Assembly (NCBI GenBank): GCA_017439305.1 | Contig: JAFSJK010000039.1 | Coordinates: forward strand, 1 to 40,314 | Length of the DNA: 40,314 nucleotides | Reading direction: 5' to 3' | Source of the DNA: Bacteroidales bacterium | GTDB taxonomy: Bacteria; Bacteroidota; Bacteroidia; Bacteroidales; UBA932 | Part shown: piece after piece, positions 23,154-31,279 of the stretch | Layout of the letters: each line of letters opens with the position of its first letter | Position numbering within the stretch: position 1 is the stretch's first letter | The notes under the pieces: model-generated | The model's input: only the letters and a program-made list of their open reading frames with translations | Database searches by the model: none | What the model was told of the DNA's origin: nothing | Program-made: the position numbers and the translations under genes

Positions 23154-25226
23154 CTAATGGCGATGATAGGAAATGCCGATGGAATCGTAATAGGGATACT
23201 CCCGTTCCACGACGGTCGTGAAGAAACGGTCGAAATCCTCCACGAAGGCGGGATCGTCCGGCTGCGTGGTATCCGCCCACGCCGGGGAGGCGTTCCAGCC
23301 GCGCTCGAACAGTCCGAGCGCCTTGGGGAACAGGTAGTAAGTCACGTGGTCGAAGCAGCGGAGCGTTTCCGCCCAGAGCTGCCCCTGTACGCCGATGATG
23401 AAGGGTTTTCCTTCCGCGCTCAGGACCGGTTTCCCTTCACCGGCAGCCGCCAGTTCCGTCGGCCGCCCCTTGTCGTCCCAGCGGACGCTGCGGTAAATGT
23501 CGTACGGGAGGAAGGAGAAAGAGCGCCGCTCGTCCACATACCCGCCCCAGTTATGGCCGCGCTCGGTCTTGGACGGGTTGTAAGCGAAGTCAAAGTAAGC
23601 ATTGGAGGAGTTGGACAGGACCACGGGAACACCCTCGTTGGCATAGGTATAGGCCAACTGGTCCCGACCTCGGGAAACGGCCCACAGGTTCGTGAATGCC
23701 AGGTTCTTCCGCAGCCGGTCGAAGGTGGCTGGCTCGAGGTGCTGTCCCACTTCCTGCCAGCCGGCGAGTTTCACGCCCTTCGCCTCTGCGATGTCCAGCA
23801 CGCGGTTGATATAGTAGTCCTTGAGCCAGCCGATGTCCGTCTTTCCGTTCGCTTCCATCAGCGCCCGGCAGGCGGGAGAGCCCACCCAGGCACCCTCCGG
23901 TACCTCGTCTCCACCCACGTGGATGGCCTCCAGCGGAACGCCGGCCTCGGCATACAGGGCAATCAGTCCGTCGAAAACCTTCCCGATGAAAGCGTAGGTG
24001 GACGGGAGCGCGACGTTGATGGCATTGTCGGTATAGTCCTGTACGGACACATACTTGGAGGTGTCCTCCGGTTCGGAAAGCAGATAAGTCGTGTCGCCGG
24101 TCGTCCGGGCCCGGTATTCCATCGCCTTGACGGCGGCGCGGGAGTGTCCCGGCGTGTCGAACTCCGGAATGACCCGGATGTGGCGGGCGTCGGCATAACG
24201 GAGGATATCCACGAAGTCGGCGTGGGAATAGTATCCGTTGCCCATCGTCTCCGTATCGTTGCGGTCCGGCGTCATGCAATAGGTGGGCATCAGGGCGTCG
24301 GGTTCCTCGATGGAACCATCCTCCTTCAGGACCGGAATGCCGCGGTATGCACCATAGGAAGTGAGTTCCGGCAGACCGTCGATCTCCACTCGCCAGCCCT
24401 CGTCGTCCCCCATGTGCAGGTGCAGTCGGTTGACTTTGTAATGGGACAATATGTCAATGAGTTTCAAGAGGTTGTCCTTCTTTGTGAAGTTCCGGCTGAT
24501 GTCCAGCATGATGCCGCGGTACGGGAGGTCCGGCCAGTCTTCCACGACGGCGGAGGGGACTGTCGAAGCACGGCGCAGGTTGTCCAGGGTGACGGTGGCG
24601 TAGTAAGCGCCGTCGGAATCGGCCGCCTCGACCGTCACTTCGCCGTTCAGGGTAATCCGGTACCAGCCGGGACGCTGTCCCTCGACATAGGTGACGGGAA
24701 CGTCATCGGGAATTGCCGTTGTGGACGGGCCGGCCGGATCCACCACGATTTTTTTCAGGCGGGGAATCATGTCGAAGACACTCAGGTCCACGTGGTTCCA
24801 GGCAAATCCGGGCATCGGTTCCGCGGGCAGGAAGACATATTCCGCCTCCACGGGGACGGGCTTTTTCCCCTTCCGCTGCAGATAGAACCCTTCCGGCGCC
24901 CGGCACTGGTTCGCCAGGGGCCGGGCCTCGTATTTCAGGACGAGATCCCCTTTGCCACGGTCCTTCCCGGGAGCGAGCCGGTAGAGTGTTCCGCCCAGAT
25001 GTTCGATGGTCCCTTCACCCTCCAGTACCTGGACGGGTGTCCGGAACTGGCTGAACCAGAGGGTCCAATCCCCGCCGGCGGGCGGATTGACAAGCGCGAG
25101 CGTGTGGGTGGCCCTGCCGGAATCGGGGTCAGTGGACCCTTCCGTCCAGACGACGCGGGAAGGCGTGGAACAGGCTGCACCCAACATGGCGGCCAGAAGC
25201 AGGCAGAAGAGGGATTTCATGCGCAT
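23154..25226 (-). CDS. GH20 beta-N-acetylhexosaminidase lipoprotein
   Basis: 690 residues. The signal peptide MRMKSLFCLLLAAMLGAAC gives lipidated Cys19, and translation could also start at the second Met. An N-terminal GH20b-like domain (VTYVEGQRPGWYRITLNGEVTVEAADSDGAYYATVTLDNL) precedes the GH20 barrel: GIMLDISRNFTKKDNL, LHLHMGDDEGWRVEIDGLPELT, VIPEFDTPGHSRAAVKAM, and the catalytic pair in HVGGDEVPEGAW (Asp440-Glu441). It removes terminal beta-linked GlcNAc or GalNAc by substrate-assisted catalysis. It heads the minus-strand operon, divergent from the ROK/GH2 operon. Confidence 0.95.
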   Translation of the reverse strand: MRMKSLFCLLLAAMLGAACSTPSRVVWTEGSTDPDSGRATHTLALVNPPAGGDWTLWFSQFRTPVQVLEGEGTIEHLGGTLYRLAPGKDRGKGDLVLKYEARPLANQCRAPEGFYLQRKGKKPVPVEAEYVFLPAEPMPGFAWNHVDLSVFDMIPRLKKIVVDPAGPSTTAIPDDVPVTYVEGQRPGWYRITLNGEVTVEAADSDGAYYATVTLDNLRRASTVPSAVVEDWPDLPYRGIMLDISRNFTKKDNLLKLIDILSHYKVNRLHLHMGDDEGWRVEIDGLPELTSYGAYRGIPVLKEDGSIEEPDALMPTYCMTPDRNDTETMGNGYYSHADFVDILRYADARHIRVIPEFDTPGHSRAAVKAMEYRARTTGDTTYLLSEPEDTSKYVSVQDYTDNAINVALPSTYAFIGKVFDGLIALYAEAGVPLEAIHVGGDEVPEGAWVGSPACRALMEANGKTDIGWLKDYYINRVLDIAEAKGVKLAGWQEVGQHLEPATFDRLRKNLAFTNLWAVSRGRDQLAYTYANEGVPVVLSNSSNAYFDFAYNPSKTERGHNWGGYVDERRSFSFLPYDIYRSVRWDDKGRPTELAAAGEGKPVLSAEGKPFIIGVQGQLWAETLRCFDHVTYYLFPKALGLFERGWNASPAWADTTQPDDPAFVEDFDRFFTTVVEREYPYYDSIGISYHRH

Positions 25227-25301
25227 GGTCAGTCAGTTTTAGTTTCCGAAGTCAAAGATGGGAAAAATAATCATGCGATAAAACGATTTGACGCGAATTG
25301 T

Positions 25302-25313
25302 GTATTCAAATAC
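25302..25313. promoter_or_regulatory. Palindromic site in the GH20/ROK divergent region
   Basis: GTATT (25302-25306), CA, AATAC (25309-25313). It sits midway between the divergent starts and just upstream of the ROK promoter, a natural position for an activator such as the XylR-like protein. Confidence 0.35.
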
Positions 25314-25324
25314 GCAAATATTCG

Positions 25325-25354
25325 TTTGTTGAGGACGGAACGTTTCTATTTTTG
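25325..25354 (+). promoter_or_regulatory. Promoter of the ROK-GH2-phosphatase-GH18-SusCD operon
   Basis: TTTG (25325-25328), 18-base spacer, TATTTTTG (25347-25354). The expected start near 25360 leaves an 80-base leader, long compared with other genes in this window. Confidence 0.65.
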
Positions 25355-25364
25355 CAAAAAAAGA

Positions 25365-25409
25365 GGACGCGTGCAAAAGATTTTTAAAATCTTTTATAAA
25401 GTCGCGTCC
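25365..25409 (+). promoter_or_regulatory. Nested inverted repeats in the ROK leader
   Basis: The outer arms GGACGCG (25365-25371) and CGCGTCC (25403-25409) enclose an inner perfect inverted repeat: AAAAGATTTT (25375-25384), one T, AAAATCTTTT (25386-25395). It could be an mRNA leader structure or, as DNA, a 21-base operator downstream of the promoter. Confidence 0.6.
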
Positions 25410-25439
25410 GCTATACCTTAATTATAGCACGAAAAAACT

Positions 25440-26267
25440 ATGATCCTGGGCATTGATATCGGAGGTACGAACCTCAGCTTCGGCTTGGTCGAAGGTGGGA
25501 AAGTCATGCAAGGCTTTTCCACGCCGTCGTTCCCGTCGGGAGCGACCATGGAGCAGACGTTGGACGACCTGTCCTCCCACATCCGCCGGATCCTGCATCC
25601 CGGTACGTCCAAAATCGGCATCGGCGTCCCTTCCGTCGTGGATGTCAAGCGCGGCATCGTCTACGATACCCAGAACATCCCGTCCTGGAAGGAAGTTCCC
25701 CTGAAGGAATACCTGGAGGACTGCTTCCGCATCCCGGTCGCCGTGAACAACGACGCGAACTGCTATGCGATGGGTGTCTATGGGTCCTATCCGGCCGAGG
25801 CCAAGCCCGAGACCCTGGTCGCCGTCACACTCGGGACCGGCGTGGGCTTCGGCATCGTCAACGAAGGCAGGCTTTTCTGCGGCGCCAACTGCGGTGCCGG
25901 TGAATTGGGCTGTCTTCCCTACGGGGATTCCATCCTGGAGGACTATTGCAGCAAGAAATTCTTCACCGGGGCCGGCTGGAACAGCCTGGATGCCTTCAAG
26001 GCCGCCGAGGCGGGGGATCCCGCCGCCCTGCTGCTGTTCGAAGAATTCGGCCGCCATCTCGGCGCCCTCGTCACCACGGTGATGTACGCCTACGACCCCG
26101 ACTGGATCGCCCTTTCGGGCGGCATCGCGAACAACTATCCGTTCTTCTGCCAGGCGATGGAAGGCTATGTCCGGGAGCACTACCCGTACCGGAAGGCCCT
26201 CGAGCGTCTGGAAATCGACATTTGCACCGACCATAACCTGCCGGTTCTCGGCGCAGCCCTGATCTAG
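25440..26267 (+). CDS. ROK family sugar kinase
   Basis: 275 residues. The N-terminal phosphate-binding motif is LGIDIGGTNLSFGLV (3-17), the catalytic Asp is in VAVNNDANCYA, and the second phosphate motif is VTLGTGVGFGIV. The ROK signature region reads GANCGAGELGCLPYGDSILEDYCS; it lacks the CxCGxxGCxE zinc motif of NagK and Mlc, as in several Bacteroidota ROK kinases. There is no HTH, so it is an enzyme and not a repressor. With GH20, GH2 and GH18 neighbours the likely substrate is GlcNAc or glucosamine, though glucose cannot be excluded. First gene of the operon, 4 bases before GH2. Confidence 0.93.
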   Translation: MILGIDIGGTNLSFGLVEGGKVMQGFSTPSFPSGATMEQTLDDLSSHIRRILHPGTSKIGIGVPSVVDVKRGIVYDTQNIPSWKEVPLKEYLEDCFRIPVAVNNDANCYAMGVYGSYPAEAKPETLVAVTLGTGVGFGIVNEGRLFCGANCGAGELGCLPYGDSILEDYCSKKFFTGAGWNSLDAFKAAEAGDPAALLLFEEFGRHLGALVTTVMYAYDPDWIALSGGIANNYPFFCQAMEGYVREHYPYRKALERLEIDICTDHNLPVLGAALI

Positions 26268-26271
26268 CCCC

Positions 26272-28797
26272 ATGAACAAGCTTTGCTATTTGCTTTCCCT
26301 CGCCGTCGTTACGGCCGCTTGCGCCGGGAACGCCGCACCTTCCGGAAACCGCCAGGTCCTGACCGGCGGCTGGACCCTCACGCGCGAAGGCGCTGCGGAG
26401 AAATTCTCCGCCCAGGCCCCCTCCACCGTCGCCGGCACCCTGTACGAAGCCGGTTATTTCGGCGAAGGCCTCCTGGAGGGGCGCGCGTACGAAAAAGTGG
26501 ACAAATCGATCTTTGACGATACCTGGACCTACACCACCACCTTTGCCGGCAAGCCCGCCAAGGGGCAGCACGCCGAACTTGTGTTCGACGGGCTGAACTA
26601 CTATGCCGACGTATTCCTGAACGGGAAGCAGATTGCTTCGTCCGACACGACTTTCGGACCCTTCATCCAGCGGAAATATGACGTCACGAAGCTTCTGAAA
26701 AAGCGCAACAAACTGGAAGTCAAGCTCCGCAGGGCGCAGAGCGGCGACCTGAACATCGGCTTCGTGGACTGGAATCCCCGTCCGCTGGACGAGAGCATGG
26801 GCATCACCCGCCCGGTCACGCTGCACACCTCCGGCGCCGTATCCATCGAGGAGGTCTATGTCGTTCCCGACCTGGACACGGATACTTTCGCGACGGCGGA
26901 CCTCAAGGTCCGCGTCCGGCTCCATAACCGGAAGAGCCGCCCCGTCGAGGCCGTCATCTCCCTGGAACTGGGTAATGGCGACCCGGTCCGTCCCGAGATT
27001 TACGGAACGGCCTCCATTCCGGTGTCCCTCGGCCCCGGAGACCTGAAGGAGTTCGAGCTCACGCCTTCCGAGGCGGCCCTCCTGCACATCGACCATCCGC
27101 GCGTGTGGTGGACCTATGACCTCGGCACGCCCGAAATGTACCGGATCAATGTCCAGGTGAACGAGGGCGGCGCCCTCTCCGACGAAAAGGACACCGATTT
27201 CGGCATCCGCAAGATAGAAAGCCGCCTCACGGAGGACCATTACCGCCAGTTCACCCTGAACGGCAAGGACATCCTCCTCAAGGGCGCCGGCTGGACCGAC
27301 GACATCTTCCTCCTGGACTCGCCGGAGTCCATCGCCCGCCAGGTCGACTACGTGAAGGACATGAACCTGAACCTCATCCGCTTCGAGAACATCTGGGGCA
27401 AGGACGACTTCGTGTACGATCTCTGCGACCACCGGGGCGTGCTCGCCCTCGTAGGCTTCAGCTGCCAGTGGGAGTGGGAGGATTACTGCGGCCTTCCGGA
27501 GGTCGGCCACTTCGGCTGCATCAACGGCAAGGAGGTCGAGGACCTCGCTTTCGCCTATTTCCGCGACCAGGTGACGCGCCTGCACAACCATCCGTCCGTG
27601 ATTGCCTGGCTCACCGGCAGCGACCGGATTCCGAACCCGGACCTGGAACAGCGCTATCTCGCCCTCTTCGAGCGGGAGGACTACCGTTCCTATGTGTGCT
27701 CCGCGAAGAATATGAAGAGCCTGGCCGGCTGGTCCGGTGCCAAGATGGAAGGCCCGTACGAGTGGGTGGGTGCCGATTATTGGTACAAGGACAACGAGGC
27801 GGGCGGCGCTTTCGGCTGGAATACGGAAACCGGCATCGGCGCGAACCTGCCGCAGCTGGAATCCTTGAAAAGGATGATTCCGGAAGAGGCCCTGTGGCCG
27901 CTGTCCGACGTGTGGGATTACCACTGCACCGCGTCCTCGTCCGCCATGAACACGACGAAGGTGCTGCAGGAGACCGTGAATGGCCTGTACGGCGGTTTCG
28001 ACTCCCTGGAGGACTTTGTCCGCAAGGCTCACGCCGTGGACTATGACGGTACCCGCGCGATGTTCGAGGCATTCCGCGTACGCGTTCCCAAATCCACCGG
28101 TATCGTCCAGTGGATGCTGAATTCCGCCTGGCCGTCCCTGTACTGGCAGCTCTATGACTGGTATGGCATCCCGACCGCGGGTTATTATGGCACCAAGAAG
28201 GCCTGCGAGCCCATCCAGTTGCTGTTCGATTACGCCACGCGGAAGGTCTATGCGGTGAATGAGAGCGGCGATGCCGCCCCGCACGCGCTGCAGGCGACGC
28301 TGAAGGTCTTCGATGCGGATTCGAAGCTCATCGGACAGGAGACCAAGGCCATCAAAGTGGGCTACCGCGAGGTGCTTCCGGTTTTCGACCTCAAGCGTTA
28401 CGACGGCAAGCCGCACTTCGTCGCCCTGACCCTGACCGATGAGTCCGGCCCTGTTGCGGACAACTTCTACTGCCTGCCCGCGAAGGACAACGAGTACAAC
28501 TGGAAGAAAACCAACTGGTACATTACCCCCGTCACCGCCTATGCCGACCTCGCCTTTGTTTTCAAACGGCCTGAGGCCGACGTAGAGATGAGTGTGGAGG
28601 GGAACAAGGTCACCCTGACGAACAAATCCGGCGTCATCGCCTACCAGAACATCCTGAAGGCGAAGGATGCCGCCGGGAACCTCGTCCCTTCCGCCTTCTG
28701 GAGCGACAATTTCTTCCCGCTTCTCCCGGGCGAGACCCGGACGGTTACCTGTGAAACCGAGGCGGCAGACGTGCATTTTGAATTGGATAAGAAATAG
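26272..28797 (+). CDS. GH2 enzyme resembling exo-beta-D-glucosaminidase
   Basis: 841 residues with a lipobox-like signal peptide (MNKLCYLLSLAVVTAAC, Cys17). A sugar-binding domain (DDTWTYTTTFAGKPAKGQHAELVFDGLNYYADVFLNGKQI), an immunoglobulin-like domain and a TIM barrel follow. Where most GH2 enzymes have an Asn-Glu acid/base, this has WLTGSD (Asp451). The nucleophile is in WNTETGIG (Glu519). The Asp acid/base in a GSD motif is, as I recall, the hallmark of the CsxA-like exo-beta-D-glucosaminidase subfamily, which releases glucosamine from chitosan oligomers. Beta-mannosidase is the main alternative. Confidence 0.88.
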   Translation: MNKLCYLLSLAVVTAACAGNAAPSGNRQVLTGGWTLTREGAAEKFSAQAPSTVAGTLYEAGYFGEGLLEGRAYEKVDKSIFDDTWTYTTTFAGKPAKGQHAELVFDGLNYYADVFLNGKQIASSDTTFGPFIQRKYDVTKLLKKRNKLEVKLRRAQSGDLNIGFVDWNPRPLDESMGITRPVTLHTSGAVSIEEVYVVPDLDTDTFATADLKVRVRLHNRKSRPVEAVISLELGNGDPVRPEIYGTASIPVSLGPGDLKEFELTPSEAALLHIDHPRVWWTYDLGTPEMYRINVQVNEGGALSDEKDTDFGIRKIESRLTEDHYRQFTLNGKDILLKGAGWTDDIFLLDSPESIARQVDYVKDMNLNLIRFENIWGKDDFVYDLCDHRGVLALVGFSCQWEWEDYCGLPEVGHFGCINGKEVEDLAFAYFRDQVTRLHNHPSVIAWLTGSDRIPNPDLEQRYLALFEREDYRSYVCSAKNMKSLAGWSGAKMEGPYEWVGADYWYKDNEAGGAFGWNTETGIGANLPQLESLKRMIPEEALWPLSDVWDYHCTASSSAMNTTKVLQETVNGLYGGFDSLEDFVRKAHAVDYDGTRAMFEAFRVRVPKSTGIVQWMLNSAWPSLYWQLYDWYGIPTAGYYGTKKACEPIQLLFDYATRKVYAVNESGDAAPHALQATLKVFDADSKLIGQETKAIKVGYREVLPVFDLKRYDGKPHFVALTLTDESGPVADNFYCLPAKDNEYNWKKTNWYITPVTAYADLAFVFKRPEADVEMSVEGNKVTLTNKSGVIAYQNILKAKDAAGNLVPSAFWSDNFFPLLPGETRTVTCETEAADVHFELDKK

Positions 28798-28802
28798 ATA
28801 CG

Positions 28803-29963
28803 ATGAATAGAACAGTTTTGTTGGTATGGTTGGTCCTTGGCTGGTCCGTCTGCGCCCTTGCCCAGACGGACCCCGGCCGGGATCTTTCCAAATACGCAGA
28901 CGACAAGTTCGGCGATGATGACAAATACACCGTCGAGACGCCCTATGAGACCGTGACGGTGAAGCAGCCCCGTTCCAGGAAGGTCAAGAACGTGATCGTG
29001 ATGATCGGCGACGGCATGTGCATGGAGACCGTGACCATCGGCTGGACCCTGAACGGGGGGCACCTGAACCTGGACAACTTCCCGGTGGCCGGCTATTCCC
29101 GCACTTACTGCACGGACCGGCTCATCACCGATTCCTGCGCCGGCGGCACCGCCATCTCTTCCGGCGCGAAGACCAAATACGGCTACATCGGCCAGGACGT
29201 GGACGGCAATCCCTTCGAGACGCTGCTGCACTACGCCCAGAAGAAGGGCATGCGGACCGGCCTTGCCGTGACCTGCCGCATCAATGACGCCACGCCGGCG
29301 GACTTTGTCTGCCACGCTCCCGACCGCCATCTGGAAGCGGAAATCGCCGCCCAGTTCGTGGACAGCGGCGTCGACTTCATCGTCGGCGGCGGACGCAAGT
29401 TCTGGGACCAGCGCGAGGACGGGCGGAACCTCATCGAGGAGATGAAGGCGAAGGGCTACAACTTCGTGGAAAAGCGCGAGGACATGGCCGGCATCCATGA
29501 CGGCAAGCTCCTCGGCCTGTTCGCTCCGCTGGACATGGACCCGTGCCTGGACCGCGGCCCTGTGCTGGAAGACAGCGCGGAGAAGGCCTTGGAACTGCTG
29601 GACAACAGGAAGGGCTTCTTCCTGATGATCGAAGGGTCCCAGATCGACGACTGGGCGCACCGCAACAAGGTGGGCTACATGGCCGAAGAGATGTTCGATT
29701 TCGACAAGACCATCGGCAAGGTCCTGCAATGGGCGGAGAAGGACGGGCATACCCTCGTCATCGTGACGGCGGACCACGGAACCGGTGGTGTCACCCTGGT
29801 GGGCGGCAGTCTCGAGGACCGGTCTGTAAAAGTGCATTATTCCACGAAGGGTCACCACGGCATCGTGGTTCCGGTCTTCGCCTATGGCCCTCACGCCGAG
29901 GACTTCGTGGGCGTCTATGAAAACTCGGAACTGTCCAACCGGATCCGTAATCTGATGAAATAG
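28803..29963 (+). CDS. Secreted alkaline phosphatase
   Basis: 386 residues with signal peptide MNRTVLLVWLVLGWSVCALAQ. Alkaline phosphatase motifs appear in order: NVIVMIGDGMC (metal Asp), ITDSCAGGTAISSGAKT with nucleophile Ser111, FFLMIEGSQIDDWAHRN (metal ligands), VIVTADHGTGGVTLVGG and STKGHHGIVVPVFAYGP. It hydrolyses phosphate monoesters in the periplasm. It lies 5 bases after GH2 and 1 base before GH18, so it belongs to the sugar operon rather than to a phosphate regulon, suggesting a phosphorylated sugar substrate. No Pho box is recognised. Confidence 0.95.
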   Translation: MNRTVLLVWLVLGWSVCALAQTDPGRDLSKYADDKFGDDDKYTVETPYETVTVKQPRSRKVKNVIVMIGDGMCMETVTIGWTLNGGHLNLDNFPVAGYSRTYCTDRLITDSCAGGTAISSGAKTKYGYIGQDVDGNPFETLLHYAQKKGMRTGLAVTCRINDATPADFVCHAPDRHLEAEIAAQFVDSGVDFIVGGGRKFWDQREDGRNLIEEMKAKGYNFVEKREDMAGIHDGKLLGLFAPLDMDPCLDRGPVLEDSAEKALELLDNRKGFFLMIEGSQIDDWAHRNKVGYMAEEMFDFDKTIGKVLQWAEKDGHTLVIVTADHGTGGVTLVGGSLEDRSVKVHYSTKGHHGIVVPVFAYGPHAEDFVGVYENSELSNRIRNLMK

Positions 29964-29964
29964 C

Positions 29965-31242
29965 GTGAATACCGGCATCCGCATACCGATTATCGCCGCA
30001 GGGGTAGGATTGTTCCTTTCCCTGCTCGCCGTATCCTGCGACAAACCGGCGCCGAACAATTTCGTGATCGAGGCCCCCAAACCCGGGGGTAGCAACGGCA
30101 ATGGAAGTGGCAACGGCAACGGGAATGGCTCTACGACGAATCCGGGGAACGATCCTTCGACGGGCACGGGAACCGGTTCGGAGACCGGCACCCTGTGCAC
30201 CGACATCGGCCAAACCCCGATCATCCTGGCATACTTCACCGAGTACACCGAGACCCTCCCGGAGGTGACGCTCCTCACCCATATCAACTATGCCCACGGC
30301 CGCTTCAAGAACCCCAAGACGGGCGACGGCGGTATCGTGATCACCGAATCCAAGAAGGCTCCCATCAGCAGCGTGGTGGCCCTCAAGAGCAAGAATCCCA
30401 ACCTGAAGGTCATGCTGATGATCGGCGGCTGGGGCGGACACGCCGACGGCTTCTCCGAGATGGCCAAGAGCGACGCCAAGCGGACGGCGTTCTGCCAGAG
30501 CGTGAAGTCGCTCCTCGACAAGCACAAGCTGGACGGCGTGGACATCGACTGGGAATATCCCACCGTGTCGGCCGACAACGAGACCGGCAGCGACCCGATG
30601 GACACCCAGAACTTCAACCTTGTGCTCAAGGAACTCCGCGAGACCCTGGGGACGTCCAAGATCATATCCTTCGCCTCGTCCTCCAGCGGCAAATACGTGG
30701 ACTGGAAGACAGCGATTAAGTACATTGATTATGTGAACGTGATGACCTACGACATGGGCGCGGCCCCGAACGGGCACAATTCGCCGTTGCACAAGTCCAG
30801 CCGCTTCACGCACCGGAGCTGGGACGAGGCCGTGGATGCCCACGTCAAAGCCGGCGTGCCCAAGGACCGGCAGGTGATGGGCGTCCCGTTCTACGGGAAG
30901 GCGGAGAAGAACCCGGCCGAAGGCACCAAGATCTTCGAGTACTCCGTGAAGTACTACGAGATACCGGACATCCTGAACAAGGGAACGTACAAGGGCAAGC
31001 CCCTTGCCCGTGCGGTCCACCGCCAGTGGGAGCCCACCTCGATGGTTCCTTTCCTCGTCGATGACGCGGGAAAGGTCGTCCTGTCCTATGACGACCCGGA
31101 ATCCGTGGAGGCGAAGGGAACCTACGTGACGGCGAACGGACACCTCGGGGCGATGTTCTGGGAATACCGCGGCGATACCGGCGACCACGCCTTGCTGAAG
31201 GCGCTGACCCGGTCGGTGTACGGAAAGGAGACAGTATTGTAA
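29965..31242 (+). CDS. GH18 chitinase-like lipoprotein
   Basis: 425 residues, starting at GTG (29965); no in-frame ATG occurs before the catalytic domain and the GTG is one base after the previous stop. The signal peptide ends LSLLAVSC (Cys26), followed by a low-complexity Gly/Asn/Ser/Thr linker (about 42-75). The GH18 barrel has YFTEYTETLPEVTLLTHINYA, LKVMLMIGGWGG and the DxxDxDxE signature in LDGVDIDWEYP (Asp190, Asp193, Asp195, Glu197 as acid), then VMTYDMG and GHLGAMFWEYRGD. It cleaves beta-1,4-linked GlcNAc, as chitinase or endo-N-acetylglucosaminidase. The tether suggests cell-surface action. Confidence 0.93.
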   Translation: MNTGIRIPIIAAGVGLFLSLLAVSCDKPAPNNFVIEAPKPGGSNGNGSGNGNGNGSTTNPGNDPSTGTGTGSETGTLCTDIGQTPIILAYFTEYTETLPEVTLLTHINYAHGRFKNPKTGDGGIVITESKKAPISSVVALKSKNPNLKVMLMIGGWGGHADGFSEMAKSDAKRTAFCQSVKSLLDKHKLDGVDIDWEYPTVSADNETGSDPMDTQNFNLVLKELRETLGTSKIISFASSSSGKYVDWKTAIKYIDYVNVMTYDMGAAPNGHNSPLHKSSRFTHRSWDEAVDAHVKAGVPKDRQVMGVPFYGKAEKNPAEGTKIFEYSVKYYEIPDILNKGTYKGKPLARAVHRQWEPTSMVPFLVDDAGKVVLSYDDPESVEAKGTYVTANGHLGAMFWEYRGDTGDHALLKALTRSVYGKETVL

Positions 31243-31279
31243 ATGTTTGATATATAACTTATAACTAAACTAACAACCC

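Noticed and set aside
26071-28776. A 901-codon minus-strand open frame opposite the GH2 gene.
   Set aside because: Same composition effect; it starts inside the ROK gene complement and shows no recognisable motif.
31243-31279. Possible separate promoter for SusC1 around ATGTTTGATATATAAC.
   Set aside because: It does not fit TAnnTTTG and the gap is only 37 bases; co-transcription with GH18 is more likely.
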